From Sphingomonas sp. LC-1 (GTDB lineage: Bacteria > Pseudomonadota > Alphaproteobacteria > Sphingomonadales > Sphingomonadaceae): a stretch of DNA of 64,000 nt. Positions within the stretch are counted from its first letter, which is position 1. Each line of letters starts with the position of its first letter. Where the stretch lies: NCBI RefSeq assembly GCF_025371035.1, contig NZ_JANZXB010000013.1, positions 62,001 to 126,000 of the forward strand, written 5' to 3'. The position numbers and the translations under genes were made by a program. The notes below the pieces were generated by a model. That model saw nothing but the letters and a program-made list of their open reading frames with translations, did not search any database and was not told where the DNA came from. Shown one piece after another: positions 40,084 through 50,640 of this stretch.

Positions 40084-41604
40084 ATGTTCGACAGCTTGAG
40101 CGATCGGCTTGGCGGCGTTTTCGACCGCCTCCGCGGCCGTGGTGCGCTGACCGAGGCGGATGTCCGTACCGCGATGCGCGAAGTCCGCGTCGCGCTGCTG
40201 GAGGCGGACGTCGCGCTGCCCGTCGCGCGCGACTTCGTCGACAAGGTCACCGAACAGGCGGTCGGCCAGAACGTCCTGCGTTCGATCACGCCGGGCCAGC
40301 AGGTCGTCAAGATCGTCCATGACGCGCTGGTCGCGATGCTGGGCGCGGATGCCAGCGAGCTTCTGCTCGACGTGACACCGCCCGCCGTCGTGATGATGGT
40401 CGGCCTTCAGGGTTCGGGTAAGACCACCACCACCGCGAAGATCGCCAAGCGGCTGTCGAGCGGGGCGATGGGTCGCGAGCGCAAGAAGGTGCTGATGGCG
40501 TCGCTCGACGTCAATCGCCCGGCCGCGCAGGAGCAGTTGGCGACGCTGGGTACGCAGGTCGAGGTGTCGACCCTGCCGATCATTAGCGGGCAGCAGCCCG
40601 TCGAGATCGCCCGCCGCGCGCTGCAGGCAGCCAAGCTCCAGGGCTATGATGTCCTGATGCTCGACACCGCCGGTCGTCTGCACGTCGACCAGGCGCTGAT
40701 GGACGAGATGAAGGCGGTGGCGGAGATCGCCCAGCCTCAGGAAATCCTGCTCGTCGTCGACTCGCTGACCGGTCAGGACGCGGTGAACGTCGCGACCAGC
40801 TTCTCGGAGCAGGTGCCGCTGACCGGCGTGGTGCTGACCCGTATGGACGGCGATGCGCGCGGTGGTGCGGCGCTGTCGATGCGGGCGGTCACGGGCAAGC
40901 CCATCAAGTTCGCCGGCGTCGGCGAAAAGATGGATGCGCTGGAAGCCTTCCACCCTGAACGGGTCGCGGGTCGCATTCTCGGCATGGGCGACGTCGTTTC
41001 GCTGGTCGAGCGCGCCGCCGAGTCGATCCAGCAGGAAGACGCCGAGCGCATGGCCAAGAAGATGGCCAAGGGTCAGTTCGACATGGACGACCTGCGCGGC
41101 CAGCTTCAGCAGATGCGCCGCATGGGCGGACTTGGCGCGCTGGCGGGCATGATGCCGGGCATGAAGAAGGCGCAGAACGCGCTGGCCGATGCCGGTGGCG
41201 ACAAGATCCTGCTCCGCATGGATGCGATCATCACCTCGATGACGCCCAAGGAGCGCGGCAAGCCCGAGCTGATCAACGCCAAGCGCAAGATCCGCATCGC
41301 CAAGGGTTCCGGCACCACGGTGCAGGACGTGAACAAGCTCCTGAAAATGCATCAGGAAATGTCCACGGCGATGAAGAAGATCAAGAAGATGGGCGGCATC
41401 AAGGGCATGATGTCGATGCTCGGCAAGGGCGGCCTTGGCGGTCTGGGCAATGCGCTGGGCGGTCCGCAGATGGGCGAAATGCTCAACAAGGCGGGCAGCA
41501 ACGGCCTGCCCGGTGGCGGCCTGGGTGGTCTGGGCGGCGGCAAGCTGCCCGACGGGATGCCCAAGCTGCCCCCCGGCTTCGAGAACCTTCTCAAGAAGAA
41601 ATAA
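40084..41604 (+). CDS. ffh: Signal recognition particle protein Ffh
   Basis: 506 residues. N domain, then G domain with GLQGSGKTTTTAKIA, LDTAGRLHVDQALMDEM and LTRMDGDARGG, and a methionine-rich M domain (about 330-430) that binds the 4.5S RNA and signal sequences. A long Gly/Met/Leu tail follows (GGLGGLGNALGGPQMGEML). It starts the ffh-rpsP-rimM-trmD-rplS order of alphaproteobacteria, and its RNA partner lies 31 kb to the left. Confidence 0.96.
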   Translation: MFDSLSDRLGGVFDRLRGRGALTEADVRTAMREVRVALLEADVALPVARDFVDKVTEQAVGQNVLRSITPGQQVVKIVHDALVAMLGADASELLLDVTPPAVVMMVGLQGSGKTTTTAKIAKRLSSGAMGRERKKVLMASLDVNRPAAQEQLATLGTQVEVSTLPIISGQQPVEIARRALQAAKLQGYDVLMLDTAGRLHVDQALMDEMKAVAEIAQPQEILLVVDSLTGQDAVNVATSFSEQVPLTGVVLTRMDGDARGGAALSMRAVTGKPIKFAGVGEKMDALEAFHPERVAGRILGMGDVVSLVERAAESIQQEDAERMAKKMAKGQFDMDDLRGQLQQMRRMGGLGALAGMMPGMKKAQNALADAGGDKILLRMDAIITSMTPKERGKPELINAKRKIRIAKGSGTTVQDVNKLLKMHQEMSTAMKKIKKMGGIKGMMSMLGKGGLGGLGNALGGPQMGEMLNKAGSNGLPGGGLGGLGGGKLPDGMPKLPPGFENLLKKK

Positions 41605-41660
41605 CCCCCGCGCCGGACGGAACGCCGGTAACTTTGAACTTTTACTCCAAGGACTGAAAT

Positions 41661-42044
41661 ATGGCTCTCAGCATTCGTCTGTCGCGTGGTGGCTCCAAGA
41701 AGCGCCCTTACTACCGCATCGTGGTGGCCGACGCCCGTGCGCCGCGCGACGGCAAGTTCATCGAGAAGATCGGCAACTACAACCCGCTGCTCGCCAAGGA
41801 CAACGACCAGCGCGTGCAGCTCGACACCGAGCGCGCCAAGCACTGGCTGGCCAATGGCGCGCAGCCGACCGACCGCGTCGCCCGCTTCCTGGACGCCGCC
41901 GGTGTCCGTGAGCGCGCTGCTCGCAACAACCCGAAGAAGGCCGAGCCGGGCGACAAGGCCAAGGAGCGCGCCGAGGAGCGTGCCGAGAAGCTGAAGGCCG
42001 CCGAGGAAGCCGCCAACGCTCCGGCCGAAACCGCCGAGGCCTGA
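41661..42044 (+). CDS. rpsP: 30S ribosomal protein S16
   Basis: 127 residues. The N-terminal 80 residues are the S16 fold ([20 protein letters not shown]); the charged Ala/Glu/Lys-rich C-terminal extension ([20 protein letters not shown]) is common in alphaproteobacteria. It lies 56 bp after ffh. Confidence 0.97.
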   Translation: MALSIRLSRGGSKKRPYYRIVVADARAPRDGKFIEKIGNYNPLLAKDNDQRVQLDTERAKHWLANGAQPTDRVARFLDAAGVRERAARNNPKKAEPGDKAKERAEERAEKLKAAEEAANAPAETAEA

Positions 42045-42055
42045 TCGCCTCTGAT

Positions 42056-42097
42056 CCTGGACGGGCACCGGTCGGTCACGACCGGGTCCGTCCCAGG
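42056..42097 (+). other. Long hairpin between rpsP and rimM
   Basis: CCTGGACGG with CCGTCCCAGG, enclosing ACCGGTCG...CGACCGGG. No T tract follows. It may protect the rpsP 3' end or set the level of downstream genes. Confidence 0.5.
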
Positions 42098-42153
42098 CAT
42101 CGGAATGCGGGGCCATGCGTTATCCAAAGCCCTTGGCTTCAGGAGAATAGCGC

Positions 42154-42294
42154 ATGACCCCGCCGACCGAACCCGATCCCCGGACCGCACCCGACGACAA
42201 TGACGACGCGACCAACCAAGGCGTCTCCGCCCCAGAACCCGTCGAAGGCGGCGATGACACCCCCGATGGCGACTCCGACTCGCCAGCCGGGTGA
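42154..42294 (+). CDS. Candidate acidic micro-protein upstream of rimM
   Basis: 46 residues, rich in Asp, Pro, Gly and Thr (EGGDDTPDGDSDSP), with no hydrophobic core. AGGAG stands 8 nt before the ATG, and the frame differs from rimM, whose start lies inside it. It could be a leader peptide whose translation opens the rimM start, or a chance frame. Length, composition and overlap make it uncertain. Confidence 0.35.
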   Translation: MTPPTEPDPRTAPDDNDDATNQGVSAPEPVEGGDDTPDGDSDSPAG

Positions 42295-42760
42295 ACCCCG
42301 CGTCACGCTGGCGGTGATTGTCGGCGCGCATGGCATTGGGGGCGAGGTTCGGCTCAAGGTCTTCGCCGAAGACCTGTCGGGCTATTCCGCCTTCAATGAC
42401 GGGGCATTGACCCTGAAATCGGTGCGGGAAGGCTCGAACGGCGTCATCGCGCGGCTGGTCGAGGTGACCGACCGCAATGCCGCCGAAGCGCTGCGCGGTA
42501 CGGAATTGACCGTGCCACGCTCGGCGCTCCCCCCGCTCGAAGACGGGGAATATTATCATGCCGACATCATCGGGCTTCCCGCGATCGCCAGCGATGGCGA
42601 GTCACTGGGCCAGGTGGTGCTGATCGAGAATTTCGGCGCGGGCGACGTGCTGGAAATCGAACGTCCCGATGGCCGCCGCTTCATGGTGCCGATGAAGGCG
42701 GAGGCGGTGCCCGAATGGGATCAGGACCGCCTGATCGTGGATCGCGCTTTCATCGCCTGA
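42254..42760 (+). CDS. rimM: 16S rRNA processing protein RimM
   Basis: About 168 residues; it binds S19 and helps mature the 30S head. N-terminal beta-barrel RimM domain (VTLAVIVGAHGIGGEVRLKV) and a PRC-barrel end (GEYYHADIIGLPAI, RRFMVPMKAEAVPEWD). The frame is open to 42200; the ATG at 42254 has GAAGG at 5 nt and the one at 42266 is also possible. The stop overlaps a convergent gene by 11 bases. Confidence 0.9.
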   Translation: MTPPMATPTRQPGEPRVTLAVIVGAHGIGGEVRLKVFAEDLSGYSAFNDGALTLKSVREGSNGVIARLVEVTDRNAAEALRGTELTVPRSALPPLEDGEYYHADIIGLPAIASDGESLGQVVLIENFGAGDVLEIERPDGRRFMVPMKAEAVPEWDQDRLIVDRAFIA

Positions 42761-43658
42761 TCGGCGTCTGCTCGTTGAGCAGGTTGCGGATGGTCGTCGC
42801 GGCGACCCCGGCCTCGCCCATGGCGTGGCTGATCTGATCCAGCCCCTTCACCACATCCCCCGCCGCGAACAGGCCGGGGATCGACGTGCGCTGATGGTCG
42901 TCCACCTCCAGGCAACCGCTCGGGTCGGCCCTGGCCCCCGCCGATACCGCCAGTTCCGATCGGATGCGGGATCCCATCGCCGGATAGACGCTGTCGAAGC
43001 GCATCCGCCCGTTCGCAGTGTCCAGCGCGAGGCAATCCCCCTCGATCGCCCAGCCGCCACAGGGGCCGTCCACGCGCGCGATACCGGCGTTGTCCAGCGC
43101 CGCGGCGCAGCGGGGATCGAGGTCATGTGCCGCATCCGGCGCGATCAACGTCACGTCGCGGGTGAAGCCGCGCAGAAACAGCGCCTCGCGCATGCCATGG
43201 TCGCTGGTGCCGATGACACCGACACGCTTGTCGGTCACTTCATAGCCGTCGCACACCGGGCAGTAGCGCAGCAGACCCCGCTGGAGCGCCGGATCATGGA
43301 CTTCGGGCAGCAGATGCTTGGGCCGGTGGTTGACGACACCCGTCGCCAGCAGCACCGTCCGGGTGAGATGGTCGCCCTGCTCGGTGGTGATGCGGAAATG
43401 TCCGTCTTCGGGATGGAGGCCGGTTACGCGTTGCGGAATGCAATGCGCGCCATAGCGCCTGGCCTGCTCGTGCATTCGGGCCAGCAGCGCCTTTCCGCTG
43501 ATCCCCTCGGGATAGCCGGCATGGTTGTGCGTGCAGGGGATCATCGCCGCGCGGCTCGATCCGCTGTCGAACATCCGGATTTTGAGATGGTAACGGGCGA
43601 GATAGATCGCCGCCGTCAGTCCGGCCGGGCCTGCGCCGATGATGATGCAATCGTCCAT
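42750..43658 (-). CDS. Thioredoxin reductase-like FAD/NAD(P) oxidoreductase
   Basis: 302 residues. FAD-binding GAGPAGLTAAIYLAR at the N-terminus, a CPVCDGYE redox cysteine pair in the position of CATC in TrxB, the NAD(P) domain with VGVIGTSDHGM, and the C-terminal GLFAAGDVV. The NADP motif is altered (GTSDHG instead of GGGDxA), and the CPVC pair and length fit the ferredoxin/thioredoxin reductase-like group rather than TrxB itself. The electron partner is unknown. It lies on the opposite strand, inside the ribosomal operon, so it is an insertion. Confidence 0.82.
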   Translation of the reverse strand: MDDCIIIGAGPAGLTAAIYLARYHLKIRMFDSGSSRAAMIPCTHNHAGYPEGISGKALLARMHEQARRYGAHCIPQRVTGLHPEDGHFRITTEQGDHLTRTVLLATGVVNHRPKHLLPEVHDPALQRGLLRYCPVCDGYEVTDKRVGVIGTSDHGMREALFLRGFTRDVTLIAPDAAHDLDPRCAAALDNAGIARVDGPCGGWAIEGDCLALDTANGRMRFDSVYPAMGSRIRSELAVSAGARADPSGCLEVDDHQRTSIPGLFAAGDVVKGLDQISHAMGEAGVAATTIRNLLNEQTPIRR

Positions 43659-43714
43659 GGCGAAGGCAAAGCACGAGCCTGCGCAACGTTCCTTGTCCGG
43701 CGGGGCGGTTCAAT

Positions 43715-43735
43715 GTATATACATGGTGTATATAC
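43715..43735. promoter_or_regulatory. Twin palindromic operator before vapB
   Basis: Two copies of the self-complementary GTATATAC (43715-43722 and 43728-43735), centres 13 bp apart, 9 bp before the vapB ATG and overlapping its likely ribosome-binding region. Antitoxins of this family bind such boxes to repress their own operon. Confidence 0.7.
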
Positions 43736-43744
43736 GGAGATTTT

Positions 43745-44017
43745 ATGGGCAAGGACTTTCAGGCCAAGGTCTTCCGCTCGGGCAACTCGCTCGCACTGCG
43801 CCTCCCCGCCGCGCTGGGTCTGACCGAGGGCACCGAGATGATCCTCCGCGAAGAGCAGGGGCGCTATGTGTTCGAGCCCGTCCAGGCGCCGCGCAAGACG
43901 ATCGACCTGACGGGAATTGCTGGGTCGATGCCGTGGCTGGAGCCGTTGACGCGCGAGGAACGCAAATTCGATGATCCGGAGCGTCCCTGGCATTTGCTGA
44001 ACGACAAGGACGCGTGA
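43745..44017 (+). CDS. vapB: Antitoxin VapB (AbrB/MazE fold)
   Basis: 90 residues. N-terminal swapped-hairpin DNA-binding domain (MGKDFQAKVFRSGNSLALRL), then a C-terminal tail with MPWLEPLTREERKFDDPERP that would wrap the toxin. It neutralises VapC and represses its own operon through the palindromes upstream. GGAG is at 5 nt from the ATG. The gene is 4 bp from vapC, inside the trmD operon. Confidence 0.85.
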   Translation: MGKDFQAKVFRSGNSLALRLPAALGLTEGTEMILREEQGRYVFEPVQAPRKTIDLTGIAGSMPWLEPLTREERKFDDPERPWHLLNDKDA

Positions 44018-44021
44018 AACG

Positions 44022-44396
44022 GTGCGATACCTGATCGACACCAACTGCTGCATCTTTTTGTTCGCCGGCCATTACCCCGCGCTTCTGGAACGTGTTGCCG
44101 CGACGCCGATGGGTGACATTGGCCTGTCGAGCATCGTCTTCGCCGAACTGGCGCTAGGTGTTCGGCATGGCAAGCCGCCGCTCGAACGACAATTGGAGCA
44201 GCTGGCGACGCAGATGCCGATCCTGCCATTCGACGAAGCGGCAGCGCGCTGCTATGCGCGGCTTCCCTTTCGTCGGGGACGGTTCGACCGGCTGCTCGGC
44301 GCTCATGCGCTTAGCTTGGGTAGTACGGTCATCACCGACAACGAGGCCGACTTTGCCGACATCCCCGGCCTGACCATCGAGAACTGGACGCTGTGA
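44022..44396 (+). CDS. vapC: Toxin VapC (PIN-domain ribonuclease)
   Basis: 124 residues, PIN fold. Acidic active-site residues are visible in [12 protein letters not shown] (Asp6), FAELALGV (Glu), the Asp in [11 protein letters not shown], and TDNEADF. The segment before the third Asp is shorter than in the usual VapC ([15 protein letters not shown]), so activity may be reduced. VapC toxins cut tRNA or rRNA. The TGA overlaps the GTG of trmD (GTGA), coupling an essential gene to the toxin's translation. Confidence 0.86.
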   Translation: MRYLIDTNCCIFLFAGHYPALLERVAATPMGDIGLSSIVFAELALGVRHGKPPLERQLEQLATQMPILPFDEAAARCYARLPFRRGRFDRLLGAHALSLGSTVITDNEADFADIPGLTIENWTL

Positions 44397-45112
44397 CCTT
44401 TCGCGCAACGATATTGACGCTCTATCCGGAGATGTTTCCGGGACCGCTCGGGGCTTCGCTGGCGGGGCGGGCGCTGCGCGAGGATCGCTGGGCGCTGGAG
44501 ACGGTGCAAATTCGCGACTTCGCCACCGACAAGCATCGCTCGGTCGACGATACCCCCGCTGGCGGCGGGGCGGGCATGGTGCTGCGCGCCGATGTGCTGG
44601 CGGCGGCGGTGGATTCGGTCGCCGACGACCGGCCCGTGCTGGCGATGACGCCGCGCGGGCGGCCCCTGACCCAGCCGCGCGTGCGCGAGCTGGCGGCGGG
44701 GCCGGGCGTCACCGTGCTGTGCGGCCGGTTCGAGGGGTTCGACGAGCGCCTGTTCGAGGCGCGCGGCATCGAACAAGTGTCGATCGGCGACTATATCCTG
44801 TCGGGTGGCGAGATGGGGGCGCTGGTGCTGCTCGATGCTTGCGTTCGGCTGCTTCCCGGCGTAATGGGCGCGGCTTCCAGTGGAGTCGAGGAAAGCTTCG
44901 AAAGCGGCCTCCTCGAATATCCGCAATATACCCGTCCTGCGGAGTGGGAAGGGCGCACGATCCCTGAGGTGCTGCGATCGGGGGATCATGCGAAAATCGC
45001 AAAATGGCGTCATGCCAGGGCTTGCGAGGATACACGGTCAAGGCGGCCGGACCTTTGGGAACGTCATGAGGGCGTTCGGGTCGGTCTCCCTCTGGCGCGC
45101 GGCGACGATTGA
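44393..45112 (+). CDS. trmD: tRNA (guanine-N1)-methyltransferase
   Basis: 239 residues, SPOUT knot methyltransferase making m1G37 in tRNA. Knot blocks: [33 protein letters not shown] and [15 protein letters not shown]; the C-terminal [11 protein letters not shown] is also typical. It starts with GTG and overlaps vapC. It is essential in most bacteria because it prevents frameshifts. Its position after rimM, with vapBC between, is unusual. Confidence 0.95.
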   Translation: MTFRATILTLYPEMFPGPLGASLAGRALREDRWALETVQIRDFATDKHRSVDDTPAGGGAGMVLRADVLAAAVDSVADDRPVLAMTPRGRPLTQPRVRELAAGPGVTVLCGRFEGFDERLFEARGIEQVSIGDYILSGGEMGALVLLDACVRLLPGVMGAASSGVEESFESGLLEYPQYTRPAEWEGRTIPEVLRSGDHAKIAKWRHARACEDTRSRRPDLWERHEGVRVGLPLARGDD

Positions 45113-45123
45113 GGAATAGTGTC

Positions 45124-45516
45124 ATGAACGTGATCCAGCAGATCGAAGCTGAGCAGATCGCCAAGTTCAACGAGACGAAGAAGATCCCCGAATTCCGCCC
45201 CGGCGACACGCTGAAGGTCGGTGTGAAGGTCGTCGAAGGCGAGCGCACCCGCGTCCAGTTCTATGAGGGCGTCTGCATCGCCCGCGCGAACAAGGGCATG
45301 GGCTCGTCGTTCACCGTCCGCAAGATCTCCTTCGGTGAGGGCGTGGAGCGCGTCTTCCCGCTCTACTCGCCGAACGTCGATTCGATCGAGGTCGTCCGCA
45401 AGGGCGCCGTGCGTCGCGCGAAGCTCTATTATCTGCGTGGCCGCACCGGCAAGTCGGCGCGTATCGCCGAGCGTCGCGACACGCGTCCGGCCAAGGGCAC
45501 CGCGGCCGCCGAGTAA
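45124..45516 (+). CDS. rplS: 50S ribosomal protein L19
   Basis: 130 residues. [20 protein letters not shown] and [20 protein letters not shown] are diagnostic of L19, and the [19 protein letters not shown] end is intact. GAGGA precedes the ATG. It lies 11 bp after trmD and is followed by a strong terminator that ends the operon. Confidence 0.97.
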   Translation: MNVIQQIEAEQIAKFNETKKIPEFRPGDTLKVGVKVVEGERTRVQFYEGVCIARANKGMGSSFTVRKISFGEGVERVFPLYSPNVDSIEVVRKGAVRRAKLYYLRGRTGKSARIAERRDTRPAKGTAAAE

Positions 45517-45553
45517 TCGGCGCGGCGGATCGCTCCAGCGGTTCGACAGGGAA

Positions 45554-45589
45554 GGGGCGGTGGCACCGATCGGTGTCGCCGCCCTTTTT
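45554..45589 (+). terminator. Intrinsic terminator of the ffh-rplS operon
   Basis: GGGCGG/CCGCCC outer stem with a self-complementary interior (GGCACCGATCGGTGTC) and TTTTT after it. Confidence 0.9.
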
Positions 45590-45632
45590 CTTTGCTCCAA
45601 ACCACCGCTCAGCGAGACAAAATGCCGTCCCC

Positions 45633-45723
45633 CGTTCGGCCTGAGCGAAGTCGAAGGCCACGCTTCAACGCTCGCCGCATCATGGGGCGAGGGTATTCCT
45701 TGGCCTTCGCTCAGGCTGAACGG
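45633..45723. repeat. Inverted repeat pair, type 1 (REPIN-like)
   Basis: Left arm 45633-45660 (core GGCCTGAGCGAAGTCGAAGG) and an opposite, shortened arm 45702-45723, between two convergent genes. Confidence 0.7.
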
Positions 45724-45735
45724 AGGGGAGGGGGG

Positions 45736-46377
45736 TTATCCCCCGAAATTGTACAGCCACATCTTCGGCTCGCCCGTGGGCCGGGGCTTGCCGTCCAGAC
45801 GCTTGGCGGTGATCAGCCGGACCGGTTGCAGGATCATCTGCCCCTTCATCGCGTCCATGCCGCCCCCCGAGGGTTTGGCAAGGATCTTCTTCACCGTATC
45901 CATGCCTGCAACGACCCGCCCGAACGCGGCATAGCCCTGATAGCCCGGCCGGGCATCCATGCCCGGCGTCGGGCCGACGGTGATGAAGAAATTGCCGCCG
46001 GCCGATTTGGGCGACTGGCCCCGCGCCATCGAAATGGTGGCGTCGAGATGCTTGATCCCCGTCTGCGCCGTCGTCTCCAGGGGGAAGGGCGGCAGGATGC
46101 GCCGCGCGTCGGTGCGGATGCCGCCCTGGACGAAGCCTTGCCGCGGATTCCGCTTGTCGCGGGCCGCCCGGTAGAAGCTGGTGCCGTCGAACCGGCCATC
46201 ATCGACATAGGCCAGGAAATTGGCACTGGTCGCGGGCGCATGGCGCGTATCGAGCGCGATCACGATCGGCCCTTCCGAGGTATTCAACTGGACCCGGACA
46301 TAGCCGGGGCGGGGGACATTGGTGTTGGCAGGGGCTGCGGCAACCAGCAGCGCAAGGAGGGGAAACGCATACTTCAT
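45736..46377 (-). CDS. Periplasmic cyclophilin-type peptidyl-prolyl isomerase
   Basis: 213 residues. The ATG giving [17 protein letters not shown] starts a signal peptide (about residues 1-19); eight upstream codons are dropped. The cyclophilin fold is recognised by [29 protein letters not shown] and [12 protein letters not shown]. It isomerises proline bonds in exported proteins. It is convergent with rplS and followed by rpoD upstream on the same strand. Confidence 0.9.
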   Translation of the reverse strand: MKYAFPLLALLVAAAPANTNVPRPGYVRVQLNTSEGPIVIALDTRHAPATSANFLAYVDDGRFDGTSFYRAARDKRNPRQGFVQGGIRTDARRILPPFPLETTAQTGIKHLDATISMARGQSPKSAGGNFFITVGPTPGMDARPGYQGYAAFGRVVAGMDTVKKILAKPSGGGMDAMKGQMILQPVRLITAKRLDGKPRPTGEPKMWLYNFGG

Positions 46378-46469
46378 GGTGGGCGGCTTACCGTTTTCCA
46401 CCCGGCTTGTGGAGGGGGAGGCCCGACCGTGAATGCGGCGATCGAGGCAGCGCTACGGATGCCGATACG

Positions 46470-46505
46470 AAAAGGGCCGCCGATCCTTCGACCGGCGACC
46501 CTTTT
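46470..46505 (-). terminator. Intrinsic terminator of rpoD
   Basis: AAAAGGG...CCCTTTT with an inner TCGCCG/CGGCGG stem (one G-U), 22 bp past the rpoD stop. The symmetry makes it usable in both directions. Confidence 0.85.
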
Positions 46506-46526
46506 GCCTCATCATCGTGCCTGGCC

Positions 46527-48554
<2,028 letters not shown>

Positions 48555-48696
48555 CAAATGCCCTCGGGTCTCAATGCCCGGCCTCTTTCACGCACGCCGC
48601 CGGTTTGGCAAGCGGGTGAGGGGGCCATGCGTAATTTTCCAGTGTGGGCGCAATCCGCCCAATATGCCCCGGATATGGGGCGCGGGGTTGCCTGTA

Positions 48697-50544
48697 TCAA
48701 GCGGCCTCCCCGGCTTGCCTGTCCGCCAGGTCGCGCACATTCTCCAGCCAGCTATAGAGCTGGTCGAGCGATTGCGCATGCGCGGCGTGGCACCGCGTCT
48801 GTTCGGCGAAGCGATCCTCGGTCATGTCCGACTGGAACGCCTCGACCGCGCGCTCGCGGTTGGCGCGCGTCTCGCTTTCCTCCAGCATCACCTCGATGAC
48901 CTTTTCCAGATCGCGCACGGCGATGGCGGGATCGGTCATCTTGCTGAAGAAGCTGAAGGCGAGGTCGCGGGTATAGTCGCGCGCGTCGATCGGATGAACG
49001 TCGGTGGTTGCCATGATCTGTTCGATCAGGCTCTCCGCCTCGGCCGCGTCCTTGCGCGACAGATGTGGATCGTTGACCGCCGCGTCCAGCAGATGATGCC
49101 GCCAATCGTTGAGATAGCGATCGCCCATGTCCAGGCGGCTGATCTCGTCCATGTACCGGCACAGCACATGCGGATAGCGCATCAGTCCGAGCAGCACCGC
49201 ACGCTTCAGGCTGTATTCGACGCCGCGCCCGACATGGCGATTGGCCTCCGCCACCGCCTGATGCACCGCCGCCGCATTGACGCGTCGGATGCCGAAGATG
49301 TCGAAATAGCGCGACATCATGGCGCGCTTATATTCGTAGGCCAGATCCTTGTGCGGGATCTGCTGTGCCAGTTCCTCCAGCCGCTGCTTCAGTGCCGCGC
49401 GCCCCTCGGGCGTGTCGGTCTGCGCCTGCGCGATCTCCGACTGCCAGAGCAGGTCGCTGAGCGGCATGGCGCGGGTGAGCACCGCCTCGAAGCCTGCCGC
49501 GCCCTTTTCCTGGACCAGATCGTCAGGATCCTGGCCTTGCGGCAGGGTGACGAAGGACAGGCTCTTGCCCGGTTGGAGCAGCGGCAGCGCGCGGTGGGCG
49601 GCTCGGATCGCGGCCTTCTGTCCGGCGGCATCGCCGTCGAAGCAGAGCGTGGGCACATCGACCATCCGCCACAGCCGTTCGATCTGATGCTCGGTCAGCG
49701 CGGTGCCCAGCGGCGCGACGGCTTCCTCGATCCCGGCCTGGGCGAGGGCGATCACGTCCATATAGCCCTCGACCACCAGCACCCGGCCGGATTTGCGCAC
49801 CGCAGGCGCGGCGCGGTCGAGATTGTAGAGCGTGCGCCCCTTATCGAAGAGCGGGGTATCGGGGGAGTTCAGATATTTCGGCTCGCCCTCGCCGATGATC
49901 CGGCCGCCGAACGCGATCACCCGTCCGCGCGCGTCGCGGATCGGGATCATCAACCGGCCGCGGAAGCGGTCGTACGGGTCCTTGCCGTCAACCTTGATCA
50001 GCAACCCGCACTCGATCAGCGCGGGGTCGCCATAATCCTTGAGCGCGGCCTTCAGCTTGCCCCGGCTGTCCGGCGCAAATCCCAGCCCGAAGGCGCGGGC
50101 GGTCTCGGGCGTCACCCTGCGGCGGGTCAGTAGTTCCCGAGCGTCGCCGCCCGACAGGCCGCCCAGCTGTTCGGAAAACCAGGCGGCGGCGTCCGCCATC
50201 CCATCGTGCAGCCCCTTGGCCCGCTCCGCCTTCTGCGCGGCGCGGCGGTCCTGTGCGGGGACTTCGAGCCCGGCCGCCTGCGCCAGTTCCTTGACCGCAT
50301 CGATAAAGGGCAGGCCGCGCTGGTCGGTCATCCAGCGAATGGCATCGCCATGCGCCGAGCAGCCGAAACAATGGTAAAAGCCCTTGTCGTCGTTGACGTA
50401 GAAGCTGGGCGTCTTTTCGTTATGGAAAGGGCAGCAGCCCTTATATTCGCGGCCTGCCTTTTGCAGCTTCACCGTCTTGCCGATCAATGCCGACAGACTG
50501 GTCCGAGCGCGAAGCTCGTCAAGGAATTGCGGGGTCAGGCTCAT
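48697..50544 (-). CDS. dnaG: DNA primase
   Basis: 615 residues from MSLTPQFLDELRART. N-terminal zinc ribbon with CCPFHNEKTPSF and FYHCFGCSAHG, then the TOPRIM catalytic core (VLVVEGYMDVIAL and the DGDAAG motif) and a C-terminal helicase-binding domain. It makes RNA primers at the fork. The frame continues 16 codons upstream without family similarity. It precedes rpoD by 142 bp on the same strand. Confidence 0.96.
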   Translation of the reverse strand: MSLTPQFLDELRARTSLSALIGKTVKLQKAGREYKGCCPFHNEKTPSFYVNDDKGFYHCFGCSAHGDAIRWMTDQRGLPFIDAVKELAQAAGLEVPAQDRRAAQKAERAKGLHDGMADAAAWFSEQLGGLSGGDARELLTRRRVTPETARAFGLGFAPDSRGKLKAALKDYGDPALIECGLLIKVDGKDPYDRFRGRLMIPIRDARGRVIAFGGRIIGEGEPKYLNSPDTPLFDKGRTLYNLDRAAPAVRKSGRVLVVEGYMDVIALAQAGIEEAVAPLGTALTEHQIERLWRMVDVPTLCFDGDAAGQKAAIRAAHRALPLLQPGKSLSFVTLPQGQDPDDLVQEKGAAGFEAVLTRAMPLSDLLWQSEIAQAQTDTPEGRAALKQRLEELAQQIPHKDLAYEYKRAMMSRYFDIFGIRRVNAAAVHQAVAEANRHVGRGVEYSLKRAVLLGLMRYPHVLCRYMDEISRLDMGDRYLNDWRHHLLDAAVNDPHLSRKDAAEAESLIEQIMATTDVHPIDARDYTRDLAFSFFSKMTDPAIAVRDLEKVIEVMLEESETRANRERAVEAFQSDMTEDRFAEQTRCHAAHAQSLDQLYSWLENVRDLADRQAGEAA

Positions 50545-50604
50545 GGCGTCCTCGCGATTATAAACCCTATCGCGAAGGGGCCGTTTTGGCAAGGAAAATG
50601 GGGC

Positions 50605-50632
50605 GGGGAGCGGCGTGGCTCGCCTGCTCCCC
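50605..50632 (-). terminator. Likely terminator of yqeY
   Basis: GGGGAGC/GCTCCCC outer stem with an inner GGCG/CGCC stem, then GCCCC and ATTTTCC on the minus strand, 9 bp past the yqeY stop. Confidence 0.55.
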
Positions 50633-50640
50633 GACCATAG

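Noticed and set aside
42750-44396. Insertion in the ribosomal operon as a transposon or genomic island
   Set aside because: No transposase, integrase, target duplication or terminal inverted repeats are visible; only gene order shows the insertion.
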